Source of the DNA: Alcaligenes ammonioxydans
Lineage (GTDB): Bacteria; Pseudomonadota; Gammaproteobacteria; Burkholderiales; Burkholderiaceae_B
NCBI RefSeq assembly: GCF_019343455.1
Contig: NZ_CP049362.1
Coordinates: 2,542,001-2,606,000 of the forward strand
DNA length: 64,000 nucleotides
Direction: 5' to 3'
Below the pieces are notes generated by a model. That model was not told where the DNA came from and ran no database searches. It saw nothing but the letters and a program-made list of their open reading frames with translations. Of the stretch, positions 26,299 to 35,512 are shown piece after piece. Made by a program: the position numbers and the translations under genes. How positions within the stretch are numbered: the first letter of the stretch is position 1; the number at the start of each line of letters is the position of its first letter.

Positions 26299-27594
26299 AT
26301 GAACGATATCACCCAGTCCTCTGCCGCCACCCAGGTCGGCGATCTGTCCTCCATGATGCAAGATTTGGGCAAGCGTGCCCAGCTTGCTGCACGCCGCATG
26401 CGCGCCGCCACCGGCAAAGCCAAGGCTGACGCCCTGCGCTACATGGCTGACGCCCTGATTGAACAAAAAGCCCAGTTGCAGGCGGCCAACGAGCTGGACC
26501 TGCAAGCGGCACGTGAACGTCAGATTGCCCCGGCCATGATCGAGCGTCTGGCCCTGTCCGACCGTGCCCTGGAGATCATGACCACAGGCCTGCGTCAGAT
26601 TGCCGACATGGACGATCCGGTCGGACAGATCAGCGCCTCGCGTACTCGCCCCAACGGCATGCGCGTCGCCCAGATGCGCGTGCCATTGGGCGTGATCGGC
26701 ATCATTTACGAATCGCGCCCCAACGTGACCATTGACGCCGCCGCCCTGTGCCTGAAATCGGGCAATGCCACGATTTTGCGCGGTGGCAGCGAAGCATTCC
26801 ACTCCAACCAGGCTTTGGCGCAGATTATTTCCAACAGTCTGGAGCGCGCCGGATTGCCCAAAGACGCCGTGCAAGTAGTGCCCACGACCGACCGCGATGC
26901 CGTCGGCCTGCTGGTGACCATGAATGACTACGTGGACGTCATCGTGCCGCGTGGTGGCAAAAGCCTGATCCAACGCCTGAGCGCCGAAGCAACCGTGCCG
27001 CTGATCAAGCATCTGGATGGCAACTGCCACGTCTATGTGGACGAGTTCGCCGATCTGGAAAAAGCCAATCGTATTGTCTTTAATGCCAAAACCTACCGCT
27101 ATGGTATTTGCGGCACGATGGAGACCTTGTTGGTTCACCGCAGCATTGCGCCGGCTTTCCTGCCGGAAATGGCCCGCCAACTACAGGAAAAAGGCGTGGA
27201 ACTACGAGGCTGTGAGCAGACCCGTGCGCTGGTCGCCAATGTCGCTCCCGCTACCGAAGAGGATTGGGAGACCGAGTTTGCCGCGGCCATACTGGCCGTA
27301 CGCATTGTGGACTCCATGGATCAAGCCATGGACCATATCGCTCAGTACAGCTCCGAACACACCGAATCCATTGTGACGGAAAACCTGAGCCAGGCCGAAC
27401 GTTTCCAACGTGAAGTCGATTCCAGCTCTGTCATGGTAAACCTGCCCACCTGTTTTGCCGACGGCTTCGAGTATGGCCTGGGAGCCGAAATCGGCATTTC
27501 CACCAACCGTCTTCATGCCCGTGGTCCAGTCGGCCTGGAAGGGCTGACGACTTATAAATGGGTGTTGCACGGCAACGGCCAGATGCGTGGTTAA
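26299..27594 (+). CDS. proA: Gamma-glutamyl phosphate reductase
   Basis: The 431-residue aldehyde-dehydrogenase-superfamily enzyme carries [20 protein letters not shown] (near residue 120), [15 protein letters not shown] (near 150) and the catalytic Cys in [15 protein letters not shown] (near 272). It reduces gamma-glutamyl phosphate to glutamate semialdehyde in proline synthesis; proB is not adjacent. GGAGA lies 11 nt before the ATG. The 68-nt gap after holA contains a GATAAT sequence, so an internal promoter is possible. Confidence 0.97.
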   Translation: MNDITQSSAATQVGDLSSMMQDLGKRAQLAARRMRAATGKAKADALRYMADALIEQKAQLQAANELDLQAARERQIAPAMIERLALSDRALEIMTTGLRQIADMDDPVGQISASRTRPNGMRVAQMRVPLGVIGIIYESRPNVTIDAAALCLKSGNATILRGGSEAFHSNQALAQIISNSLERAGLPKDAVQVVPTTDRDAVGLLVTMNDYVDVIVPRGGKSLIQRLSAEATVPLIKHLDGNCHVYVDEFADLEKANRIVFNAKTYRYGICGTMETLLVHRSIAPAFLPEMARQLQEKGVELRGCEQTRALVANVAPATEEDWETEFAAAILAVRIVDSMDQAMDHIAQYSSEHTESIVTENLSQAERFQREVDSSSVMVNLPTCFADGFEYGLGAEIGISTNRLHARGPVGLEGLTTYKWVLHGNGQMRG

Positions 27595-28014
27595 ATGATG
27601 CTTTGGCTAAAGACCTTTCACATCCTGTTTGTGACCTCCTGGTTTGCCGGGCTCTTCTACCTGCCCCGCATTTATGTCAACCTGGCCCAGGAGCACGACC
27701 CCAAAACCCATGAAACGCTGCTGGGCATGGCTCGACGCCTGTATCGCTTCATGGCGCCCCTAGCCGTCCTGACCTTGCTGACGGGCCTGGGGCTGTTTTT
27801 GTATTACGGCATAGGCAAAGGACAGGGATGGATGCACGCCAAGCTGACCCTGGTTCTGGTTCTGTTTGCCTTTCACGGTGTGTGCGGACGCTATCTGCGG
27901 CAGTTCCAGCAAGGACAGCAAAACCGCTCACACGTATTCTTCCGCTGGTTCAATGAAATTCCGGTCATCGTTCTGCTGCTGGTCCTCATCCTGGTGGTTA
28001 TAAAACCCTTCTAA
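27595..28014 (+). CDS. hemJ: CopD/HemJ family membrane protein, probable protoporphyrinogen IX oxidase
   Basis: The 139-residue protein has four predicted membrane helices. The N-terminus WLKTFHILFVTSWFAGLFYLPRIYV matches the HemJ (UPF0093) signature: a His at residue 9 in helix 1, then WFAGLFYLPR. WMHAKLTLVLVLFAFHG (near 82) carries the conserved Lys. HemJ oxidises protoporphyrinogen IX in haem synthesis in bacteria that lack HemG/HemY, and related proteins are simply called CopD-like, so the enzymatic call is a family inference. It starts directly after the proA stop codon and is followed 10 nt later by rlmL. Confidence 0.75.
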   Translation: MMLWLKTFHILFVTSWFAGLFYLPRIYVNLAQEHDPKTHETLLGMARRLYRFMAPLAVLTLLTGLGLFLYYGIGKGQGWMHAKLTLVLVLFAFHGVCGRYLRQFQQGQQNRSHVFFRWFNEIPVIVLLLVLILVVIKPF

Positions 28015-28024
28015 TACCTTATTC

Positions 28025-30319
28025 ATGTCAGACCAATCTGAACGCAAGACACTAAGCCTGAACCCAGGCGCCAAAAAGAAAGCCAGCAACGCGGAACCCC
28101 GCGTGCGTTCGGGTGCACGCGCCCGAGCAGCCAGCCTGCAGCAGGACCGCCAGGGCGGTGCCCAACGAGAGGCCCGTCCCTACGTAGAAAAGCGCGATCA
28201 GGAGCGCCGTGAACGCCCCGCATTTAACCGTGACCGCGACAGCCGCCCACAATCGGGTGAACGTCGTGAGTTCTCCGGCGAGCGCCGTGAACGCCCCGCA
28301 TTTAACCGCGACCGCGACAGCCGCCCACAATCGGGTGAGCGTCGCGAGTTCTCCGGTGAGCGCCGTGAACGCCCCGCATTTAACCGCGACCGCGACAGCC
28401 GCCCACAATCGGGTGAACGTCGCGAGTTCTCCGGTGAGCGCCGTGAACGCCCCGCATTCAACCGTGACCGCGACAGCCGCCCACAATCGGGTGAACGTCG
28501 TGAGTTCTCCGGCGAGCGCCGTGAACGCCCCGCATTTAACCGCGACCGCGACAGCCGCCCACAATCGGGTGAGCGTCGCGAGTTCTCCGGTGAGCGTCGC
28601 GAACGCCCCGCATTTAACCGCGACCGCGACAGCCGCCCACAATCGGGTGAACGTCGTGAGTTCTCCGGCGAGCGCCGTGAACGCCCCGCATTCAACCGCG
28701 ACCGCGACAGCCGCCCACAATCCGGTGAACGTCGTGAGTTCTCCGGTGAGCGCCGTGAACGCCCCGCATTCAACCGCGACCGCGACAGCCGCCCACAATC
28801 CGGTGAGCGTCGCGAGTTCTCCGGTGAGCGTCGCGAACGCCCCGCATTCAACCGTGACCGCGACAGCCGTCCACAATCCGGTGAGCGTCGCGAGTTCTCC
28901 GGTGAACGGCGTGAACGGCCTACCTTCAAAGACAACTCCGAATCCTCAGAGCGCCCTGCGGCTGGCAATATGCCTAGCGGGCTGTTTAGTCCGGCCAGTG
29001 ATTCTGACGCTTTCCCCCAGTATGTCTCCCCTATTCAGCGTGTAGACAGCCCCCAGGCCCCTAAACCCGGCCAACGCCTGCCCGATAGCAATATCGAACA
29101 AAACGAGCGTGTCCAGGTCAAGGCCCTGCAAGGCGAGCGCTACCGGTTGTTTGCACCCTGCCCTCAAGGACTGGAAGAAGCACTGGCTTTGGAGCTGCAG
29201 GCTCTGGGCTATGAAAACGTTCTGGCCGGTCGTGCCGGCTGTCATTTTGATGCAGACTGGATTGGCGTCATGCGCGCTAACCTGTCCTCACGACTGGCGA
29301 CGCGCATTTTGCTGGAAGTCTCGCATGCTCCTGTCACCAACGAGGAAGACATTCTGGCCTTGGCCCGTGTGACGCCGTGGGAGCGCTGGTTTGGCCCCGA
29401 GCACACACTGCGTGTCGATACCTCGGCCGTACGCAGTCCAATGCAAAGCCTGCAATACTGCAATCTTCGCGCCAAAGACGGAATTTGCGACCGACTCAGG
29501 GACCTGGAAGGTGCCCGTCCCTCGATCGACACGGTGCGCCCCGACGCCAAGGTACATTTGTTCCTGGACGAGACCACGGCCACTTTCTATCTGGACACCA
29601 GCGGCGAGTCCTTGTTCAAACGCGGCTGGCGTCATGACAAGGGCGACGCCCCCTTGCGTGAAAACCTGGCAGCCGGTCTGCTGGTCCTGTCAGGATGGGA
29701 CCCAAGCAAACCCTTGATCGACCCCTTCTGCGGTAGCGGCACCATTCTTATCGAAGCCGCCTGGATGGCTCTGGGGGCTCCTCCCGGCATCTGGCGTCCA
29801 TTCCACTTCGAACGCCTGCGCTGCCATGATCAGCGTCTGTGGCGTGACATCAAGGACGAAGCGCGTTCCATGATCGCCCCTCGTCTGGACACCCCGCTGA
29901 TTGGCTACGACATCAACCCCACCGTTCTGGATGCCGCCCGTTCCAACCTGGAGCGCTCGCACCTGACCTTGGAGACGATTCGCTTCGAACAGGGCGATGC
30001 CCTGAAGATTCGCCCCGAAACAGAAGCTGGCTGGATTGTGACCAATCCTCCTTACGGAGAGCGTCTGGACCATCAGGACGAGGACTTCTGGCCCAGCTGG
30101 GCCAGTAACCTCAAGCAGAACTTTGCCAACTGGAGCGTAAACATGATCAGCAGCGACCTGGAGCTGCCACGTCATATGCGCCTCAAACCCAAGCGCCGTT
30201 ACCCCTTGTATAACGGTGCGCTGGATTGCCGCCTGTTCTGTTTTGACATGGTTCCGGCCAGTTATCGCAATAACGATGCAGCCTCGGACGCCAGCGAAGA
30301 CTCGGCCAGCGCTGAATAA
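28025..30319 (+). CDS. rlmL: 23S rRNA (guanine-N2) methyltransferase RlmL-like, with Arg-rich repeat extension
   Basis: The 764-residue protein comes in three parts. Residues 1-59 are a basic low-complexity start. Residues 60-302 are nine and a fraction near-identical 26-residue repeats rich in Arg, Glu, Asp and Ser. From about residue 370 come a THUMP domain (YRLFAPCPQGLEEALALEL) and a class I methyltransferase domain, with SAM motif DPFCGSGTILIEAAW (near 565) and catalytic NPPYGERL (near 674). The enzymatic half matches RlmL, which makes m2G2445 in 23S rRNA. The RlmK half of the E. coli fusion is absent. The extension is probably disordered and RNA-binding. The gene follows hemJ by 10 nt. 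Confidence 0.88.
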   Translation: MSDQSERKTLSLNPGAKKKASNAEPRVRSGARARAASLQQDRQGGAQREARPYVEKRDQERRERPAFNRDRDSRPQSGERREFSGERRERPAFNRDRDSRPQSGERREFSGERRERPAFNRDRDSRPQSGERREFSGERRERPAFNRDRDSRPQSGERREFSGERRERPAFNRDRDSRPQSGERREFSGERRERPAFNRDRDSRPQSGERREFSGERRERPAFNRDRDSRPQSGERREFSGERRERPAFNRDRDSRPQSGERREFSGERRERPAFNRDRDSRPQSGERREFSGERRERPTFKDNSESSERPAAGNMPSGLFSPASDSDAFPQYVSPIQRVDSPQAPKPGQRLPDSNIEQNERVQVKALQGERYRLFAPCPQGLEEALALELQALGYENVLAGRAGCHFDADWIGVMRANLSSRLATRILLEVSHAPVTNEEDILALARVTPWERWFGPEHTLRVDTSAVRSPMQSLQYCNLRAKDGICDRLRDLEGARPSIDTVRPDAKVHLFLDETTATFYLDTSGESLFKRGWRHDKGDAPLRENLAAGLLVLSGWDPSKPLIDPFCGSGTILIEAAWMALGAPPGIWRPFHFERLRCHDQRLWRDIKDEARSMIAPRLDTPLIGYDINPTVLDAARSNLERSHLTLETIRFEQGDALKIRPETEAGWIVTNPPYGERLDHQDEDFWPSWASNLKQNFANWSVNMISSDLELPRHMRLKPKRRYPLYNGALDCRLFCFDMVPASYRNNDAASDASEDSASAE
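28202..28930 (+). repeat. Coding minisatellite: nine 78-bp tandem repeats plus a partial tenth
   Basis: Nine consecutive 78-bp units (28202-28903) and a degenerate partial unit (28904-28930) lie in frame within the rlmL-like gene. Each encodes ERRERPAFNRDRDSRPQSGE followed by RREFSG. Units differ almost only at synonymous sites (CGT/CGC, TTT/TTC, GAA/GAG, TCG/TCC), in a mosaic pattern. Because 78 is a multiple of 3, changes in copy number keep the downstream enzyme in frame. Confidence 0.97.
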
Positions 30320-30345
30320 GCGTCAAGCAGTCTTGTAAAAGGCGA

Positions 30346-30383
30346 CAAGGGCCAGGACCATGCAAATGGCTTGGCCCTTGTTT
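30346..30383 (+). terminator. Probable terminator after rlmL
   Basis: CAAGGGCCA (30346-30354) pairs with TGGCCCTTG (30372-30380) around a 17-nt loop, followed by TTTAT. The large loop and short T run make it a weaker call. Confidence 0.6.
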
Positions 30384-30555
30384 ATGGGGACAAGCCCCCC
30401 ATATCATGGTTACCGCTCACATTTTTAACGCTTCTCTCGACACCAGGCCGTGTTCCAGACCCCAGCACACCTTGCTGGTCAGCCCTGAACGGGCAGCATT
30501 CCGTTAGCAGGCGATATACGCGATAATGGAAGTCTTCCCTGCATCAAGACGCACC

Positions 30556-31074
30556 ATGACACCCTCCTTTACTACCCCAGGCCGCTGGCGACGCTTTGCC
30601 TGCATGATGTATGAATCCATTCTGCTGTTTGGCGTCATTTTTACCACTGGCTATCTGTTCGATACCTTGACCCAAAGCCGTAGCGGCCTGGATCTGCGGC
30701 ATGTGCGTCAGGTCGTTCTGTTCATTGCTCTGGGGGTGTACTTTGTGCTGTGCTGGCGCAAAGTGGGTCAAACCTTGCCCATGAAGACCTGGCATATACG
30801 CCTGGTTGACGAGCACGGCCAGATTCCTGCCCTGCGCACCCTGGTGCTGCGTTATATTCTGCTATGGCCCCTGCCCTTGCTCGGGGCATTGCTGGTTCAG
30901 CTCCTGTCTGGCTACACAGGTTTTGCCTCCACAGACCTGCTTATCGTCTTTACGCCGTTTCTGAACTTTATCTGGACCTGGTTCGACAAAGACCAGCAGT
31001 TCCTGCACGACCGTCTTAGCAAGACTCGTCTGATCAATGCGCGCCCAAGCCGGGTTAGCTCGGCTGCTGCCTGA
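30556..31074 (+). CDS. RDD family membrane protein
   Basis: The product has three to four hydrophobic segments. The RDD-type pattern runs from RWRRFACMMYESILLFGVIF near the start, through LCWRKVGQTLPMKTWHIRLV, to KDQQFLHDRLSKTRLI at the end. RDD proteins are small inner-membrane proteins of unclear function, sometimes linked to ion transport. The start at 30556 (172 residues) leaves about ten residues before the conserved block, as is usual; an ATG ten codons upstream (30526) is also open, and neither has a clear Shine-Dalgarno sequence. hslO follows after 43 nt. Confidence 0.82.
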   Translation: MTPSFTTPGRWRRFACMMYESILLFGVIFTTGYLFDTLTQSRSGLDLRHVRQVVLFIALGVYFVLCWRKVGQTLPMKTWHIRLVDEHGQIPALRTLVLRYILLWPLPLLGALLVQLLSGYTGFASTDLLIVFTPFLNFIWTWFDKDQQFLHDRLSKTRLINARPSRVSSAAA

Positions 31075-31117
31075 TCGGGCAAGCTGCCTCTTCATTTTTT
31101 AGTAGTACAGCAAAGTC

Positions 31118-32029
31118 ATGACTGACATTTTAAAAAAATACCTGTTCGCCGACCAAAGCACACGCGCCCAGATTGTTCATCTTGAGCAAGCCTGGCAAAT
31201 GGGTCTGGAGCATCAGCACTATCCTGCCTGCATCCGCGACCTGCTGGGTGAACTGGTTGCGGCCTCGGTGCTGCTGGCCGGCAATCTCAAGTTCGATGGC
31301 TCCTTGATTCTACAGATTCAAGGCGATGGCCCAATTGCCCTGCTGGTCGTCGAATGCACCTCGGACATGGACATCCGCGCTACCGTGTCCCTGCGCGAAA
31401 ATCATCCTGTCCCCCAAACGGGCACCTTGCAAACCCTGCTGAATCCACAGGGCCAGGGCCGCTTTACCGTCGTGCTGGCGCCACGCCAAAGCAGCAAGGA
31501 CTTCCGCCCTTATCAGGGCGTCGTCCCTCTGGAAGGCGAGACTGTTGCCGAGGTATTGCAAACCTATATGCGTACCTCCGAGCAATTGGATACTCACCTG
31601 TGGCTGGCTGCAGATGAAAACCGATGCGCGGGCCTTTTGTTGCAACGCATCCCGCCACAAGGTGGCCACAGCCTGGCTCAGAACCTGGACACCTGGGAGC
31701 GTGCGCTGGCGCTGGGCTCAACCGTCCAGACGCAGGAACTGCTGCAGCTGGACAGCGATACCCTTATTCACCGTCTGTTCTGGGAAGAAGACCTGCAGGT
31801 CTTTGAACCCCAATCCGTGCGTTGGCACTGCCCCTGTTCCCGTCAACGGGTCAGCAATATGCTGCGCATGCTGGGACAGGCAGAAATCGAACAGATGCTG
31901 GCAGAGCAAGACACGATCAATGTGTCCTGCAATTTTTGCGGCAAGCCCTATCAATACGACGCAATTGATTGCGCCTCTCTGTTTGTCGATAAAGGGGATA
32001 CGCAGCCCGGTGATGACACCCTGCACTAA
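31118..32029 (+). CDS. hslO: Redox-regulated chaperone Hsp33
   Basis: The 303-residue protein has the Hsp33 N-terminal fold (LAGNLKFDGSLILQIQGDG near residue 55). Its C-terminal zinc redox switch has the four cysteines as CPC (near 238) and CNFC (near 270) in CNFCGKPYQYD. Oxidation releases zinc and activates the holdase, protecting unfolded proteins in the cytoplasm. It follows the RDD gene by 43 nt. A long inverted repeat begins 57 nt after its stop and may be its terminator. Confidence 0.96.
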   Translation: MTDILKKYLFADQSTRAQIVHLEQAWQMGLEHQHYPACIRDLLGELVAASVLLAGNLKFDGSLILQIQGDGPIALLVVECTSDMDIRATVSLRENHPVPQTGTLQTLLNPQGQGRFTVVLAPRQSSKDFRPYQGVVPLEGETVAEVLQTYMRTSEQLDTHLWLAADENRCAGLLLQRIPPQGGHSLAQNLDTWERALALGSTVQTQELLQLDSDTLIHRLFWEEDLQVFEPQSVRWHCPCSRQRVSNMLRMLGQAEIEQMLAEQDTINVSCNFCGKPYQYDAIDCASLFVDKGDTQPGDDTLH

Positions 32030-32086
32030 GCCCTGATCCCTACGAAGCACTACGCCGGTACAAGTGCTTCTATCAGGCTCAAGGAC

Positions 32087-32118
32087 AATCAGCCATGATG
32101 GCAACATCATGGCTGATT
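32087..32118 (+). terminator. 14-bp-arm inverted repeat after hslO, overlapping the next start codon
   Basis: AATCAGCCATGATG (32087-32100) and CATCATGGCTGATT (32105-32118) pair perfectly around GCAA, followed by TTTCTTTCTC. The position and pyrimidine tail fit an hslO terminator. However, the ATG at 32109 of the following open frame lies in the right arm, so it could also control translation there. Confidence 0.6.
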
Positions 32119-32936
32119 TCTTTCTCTCATCACATCGCCAATCGGGCCTGGCGGGCTCTCACATTCTGGGAGCCCTTCTAGCCATGATTCTGCTCAGCTG
32201 GCTGGTGCTGGACGTCTTGACGCTGTACTCCTTACGCGTGCGTCTGCAGCACGGCCTGCTACAAGCAGCCCGCCAAGCCAGCGTGCATCATGCCCGGCCT
32301 GAAACCATTGCCGTGGCATTCAGCCAAACACTGGCCGCTGCCAAAGTGCCACTGCACGATCAGTGGCAAATCCAGATTCTGTCTCCCTCAGCACAGGCTT
32401 TTATATTGCATGGCAGACCTTCCAGGCTGCATGGGGGGCGAACCAGCATTACCCAGGGCTGGCAGGCGCAACAAGCGGAACAAAGCAGCCATAGCGGCCC
32501 CAGCATTTACCAGGCCAACACACTACATTTGTATCTACTCTACGCCCATAAGCCCGGGCCCCTTTCCTTGCTTCGTCTGCTACCCAAGCTTGCCCTGAGT
32601 ATGCCTAACCCCGTGGGGTCGACAGCAGTGTGGCTACGCCTGGAAATCAAACACCCCATGCAATCTGATGCCGTACAGTGGAATGATCTGGCTGACGGTC
32701 GAGTCATCTATGCCCAGCAGCTTGAGAACACGCGTGTCTTGCCCGTTTCCCAAACAAGCGGGTTAGCAGAACGGGAGCCCGCGAAAACGCCCTCACCGGA
32801 CGTGAATGCCCGTCTACCGTCATGGGATGGTGCTGCCCCTGGGTCAGACACGGGTTCGCTTTCTCCACAGCCTGCCGCCCCCACTCCAGACTCAGGAGGA
32901 GCTCCAGCCCCGCCCCCAAACCCCGCCTGCTACTAA
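32109..32936 (+). CDS. Hypothetical TadE/pseudopilin-like membrane-anchored protein
   Basis: The 275-residue product begins with about 13 polar residues, then SGLAGSHILGALLAMILLSW and further hydrophobic residues: one membrane segment followed by a helical region (LQHGLLQAARQASVHHAR) as in TadE/TadG-like pilus assembly proteins. The middle is a soluble beta-rich domain. The last 60 residues are Pro/Ser/Ala-rich and end NPACY. No tad or pilus genes are nearby. The start codon lies inside the arm of a strong hairpin and has no Shine-Dalgarno sequence; a GTG at 32064 is an alternative. Homology is weak, so the family is an inference from N-terminal pattern only, and the gene may be poorly expressed. 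Confidence 0.5.
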   Translation: MADFFLSSHRQSGLAGSHILGALLAMILLSWLVLDVLTLYSLRVRLQHGLLQAARQASVHHARPETIAVAFSQTLAAAKVPLHDQWQIQILSPSAQAFILHGRPSRLHGGRTSITQGWQAQQAEQSSHSGPSIYQANTLHLYLLYAHKPGPLSLLRLLPKLALSMPNPVGSTAVWLRLEIKHPMQSDAVQWNDLADGRVIYAQQLENTRVLPVSQTSGLAEREPAKTPSPDVNARLPSWDGAAPGSDTGSLSPQPAAPTPDSGGAPAPPPNPACY

Positions 32937-33068
32937 TCGACGCATCAGCCAGTCTCAACAACGAAGGGCGCCACAAAGCCCGGATCACCGATCCAAACAC
33001 ACAACAGAAGAATCATCAGAAATGAACTGGCTGATCAGCCGTTCTAGCCGCACATTGCGCGCTGCTTG

Positions 33069-33374
33069 TTATCGCGGATTGGCATTCGTGGCCGACGAAC
33101 CACCGGGAGGCACAATCTGCACAAAAATCTCGCCTTCCCGCATCATGCCAAACTCGCTGCGGGCACGCTCTTCGACAGCGTGGGTTCCCGAACGTAAATC
33201 CTGAACCTCGGCCAGCAAAGCGTTGTTGCGCGCCGTCAGGGCTTCATTGGTTTCTTTTTGCGCGACCAGCCTGGTCTGCATTTGCCGTACATCCAGCCAG
33301 CCGCCCTTGCCCCACCATAATGCGTAATGGGTGATCAGGGTCAGACATAGCAGCAGCAGAACAATAAGGCGCAT
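33069..33374 (-). CDS. ftsB: Cell division protein FtsB
   Basis: The chosen ATG at 33374 gives 101 residues: MRLIVLLLLCLTLITHYALW is the single membrane helix, followed by GKGGWLDV, the FtsB signature. A coiled coil follows (about residues 28-65; QTRLVAQKETNEALTARNNA), then the EERARSEFGMMREGEIFVQI motif. FtsB joins FtsL and FtsQ in the periplasmic divisome subcomplex that activates septal peptidoglycan synthesis. It lies downstream of eno on the same strand, 45 nt away with an intercistronic hairpin, as is typical of eno-ftsB operons in proteobacteria. Confidence 0.93.
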   Translation of the reverse strand: MRLIVLLLLCLTLITHYALWWGKGGWLDVRQMQTRLVAQKETNEALTARNNALLAEVQDLRSGTHAVEERARSEFGMMREGEIFVQIVPPGGSSATNANPR

Positions 33375-33384
33375 GGTGATATAA

Positions 33385-33408
33385 GAACCGGGTCTTGCGA
33401 CCCGGTTC
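33385..33408 (-). promoter_or_regulatory. Intercistronic stem-loop between eno and ftsB
   Basis: GAACCGGGTC (33385-33394) and GACCCGGTTC (33399-33408) form a perfect 10-bp stem with a 4-nt loop. No T run follows on the minus strand, so it is not a classical terminator. It could stabilise the eno 3' end or reduce ftsB expression relative to eno. Confidence 0.6.
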
Positions 33409-33419
33409 CTCAAACAGAA

Positions 33420-35059
<1,640 letters not shown>

Positions 35060-35512
35060 TCAAAGTAAATCTTTGTCGCCCGCTTTGAGCAAGGCGCTCT
35101 CCCAGTTGCTCAACAAGGTAATCAGCTGGTTCAAATCCTGATCGGAAAAGTCCTGCAGCATGGCTTCAACCAGGCGCCGCCGCCGGGGCAATGTGGCTTC
35201 CACCAGCTCACGCCCCGCCTGACTAAGGCGCACATTGGTGAGACGATTGTCCTGCTCATCGGTGAACCGTTCGATCAAACCCAGGGTTTCAATGCTTTTG
35301 AGCTGCCGGGTTACCGCGGCTGGATCAATGCGCAACAAGCGTACCAGTTGCTTTTGAGACAGGCAGCCATTTTCTTGATACAAGCCAATCAAAATACGCC
35401 AGCGGGGCAAGGGCATGCCCAATTGCTGGTCAAACGCGGCCATCAAACTGCGATACGTGCGCCCCAATTGTTGCGCCGCTTGAAGTTGCGGGAATTCGTT
35501 CATCATGCTCAA
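35060..35512 (-). CDS. MarR family transcriptional regulator
   Basis: The 150-residue protein has the MarR winged helix: PRWRILIGLYQENGCLSQKQ, then LVRLLRIDPAAVTRQLKSIE (recognition helix, about residues 55-80), then the wing around RFTDEQDNRLTNVRLSQAG (about 85-103). Flanking helices mediate dimerisation. It overlaps the end of the upstream DHA2-family MFS gene by 4 nt and is therefore the second gene of that operon, an arrangement typical of ligand-responsive repressors of their own efflux pump. A dyad at the operon promoter (37081-37109) is its likely binding site. Confidence 0.92.
   Translation of the reverse strand: MSMMNEFPQLQAAQQLGRTYRSLMAAFDQQLGMPLPRWRILIGLYQENGCLSQKQLVRLLRIDPAAVTRQLKSIETLGLIERFTDEQDNRLTNVRLSQAGRELVEATLPRRRRLVEAMLQDFSDQDLNQLITLLSNWESALLKAGDKDLL

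Noticed and set aside
28052..29045. Three long overlapping open frames (two antisense, one sense in another frame) across the rlmL repeats
   Set aside because: They are shadows of the 78-bp repeat: a period divisible by 3 with no stop in any frame keeps all frames open. Their translations are low-complexity and unlike known proteins.
33029..33040. GGCTGATCAGCC palindrome between the TadE-like gene and ftsB as a terminator
   Set aside because: It has no loop and no adjacent T run on either strand; it could be chance.
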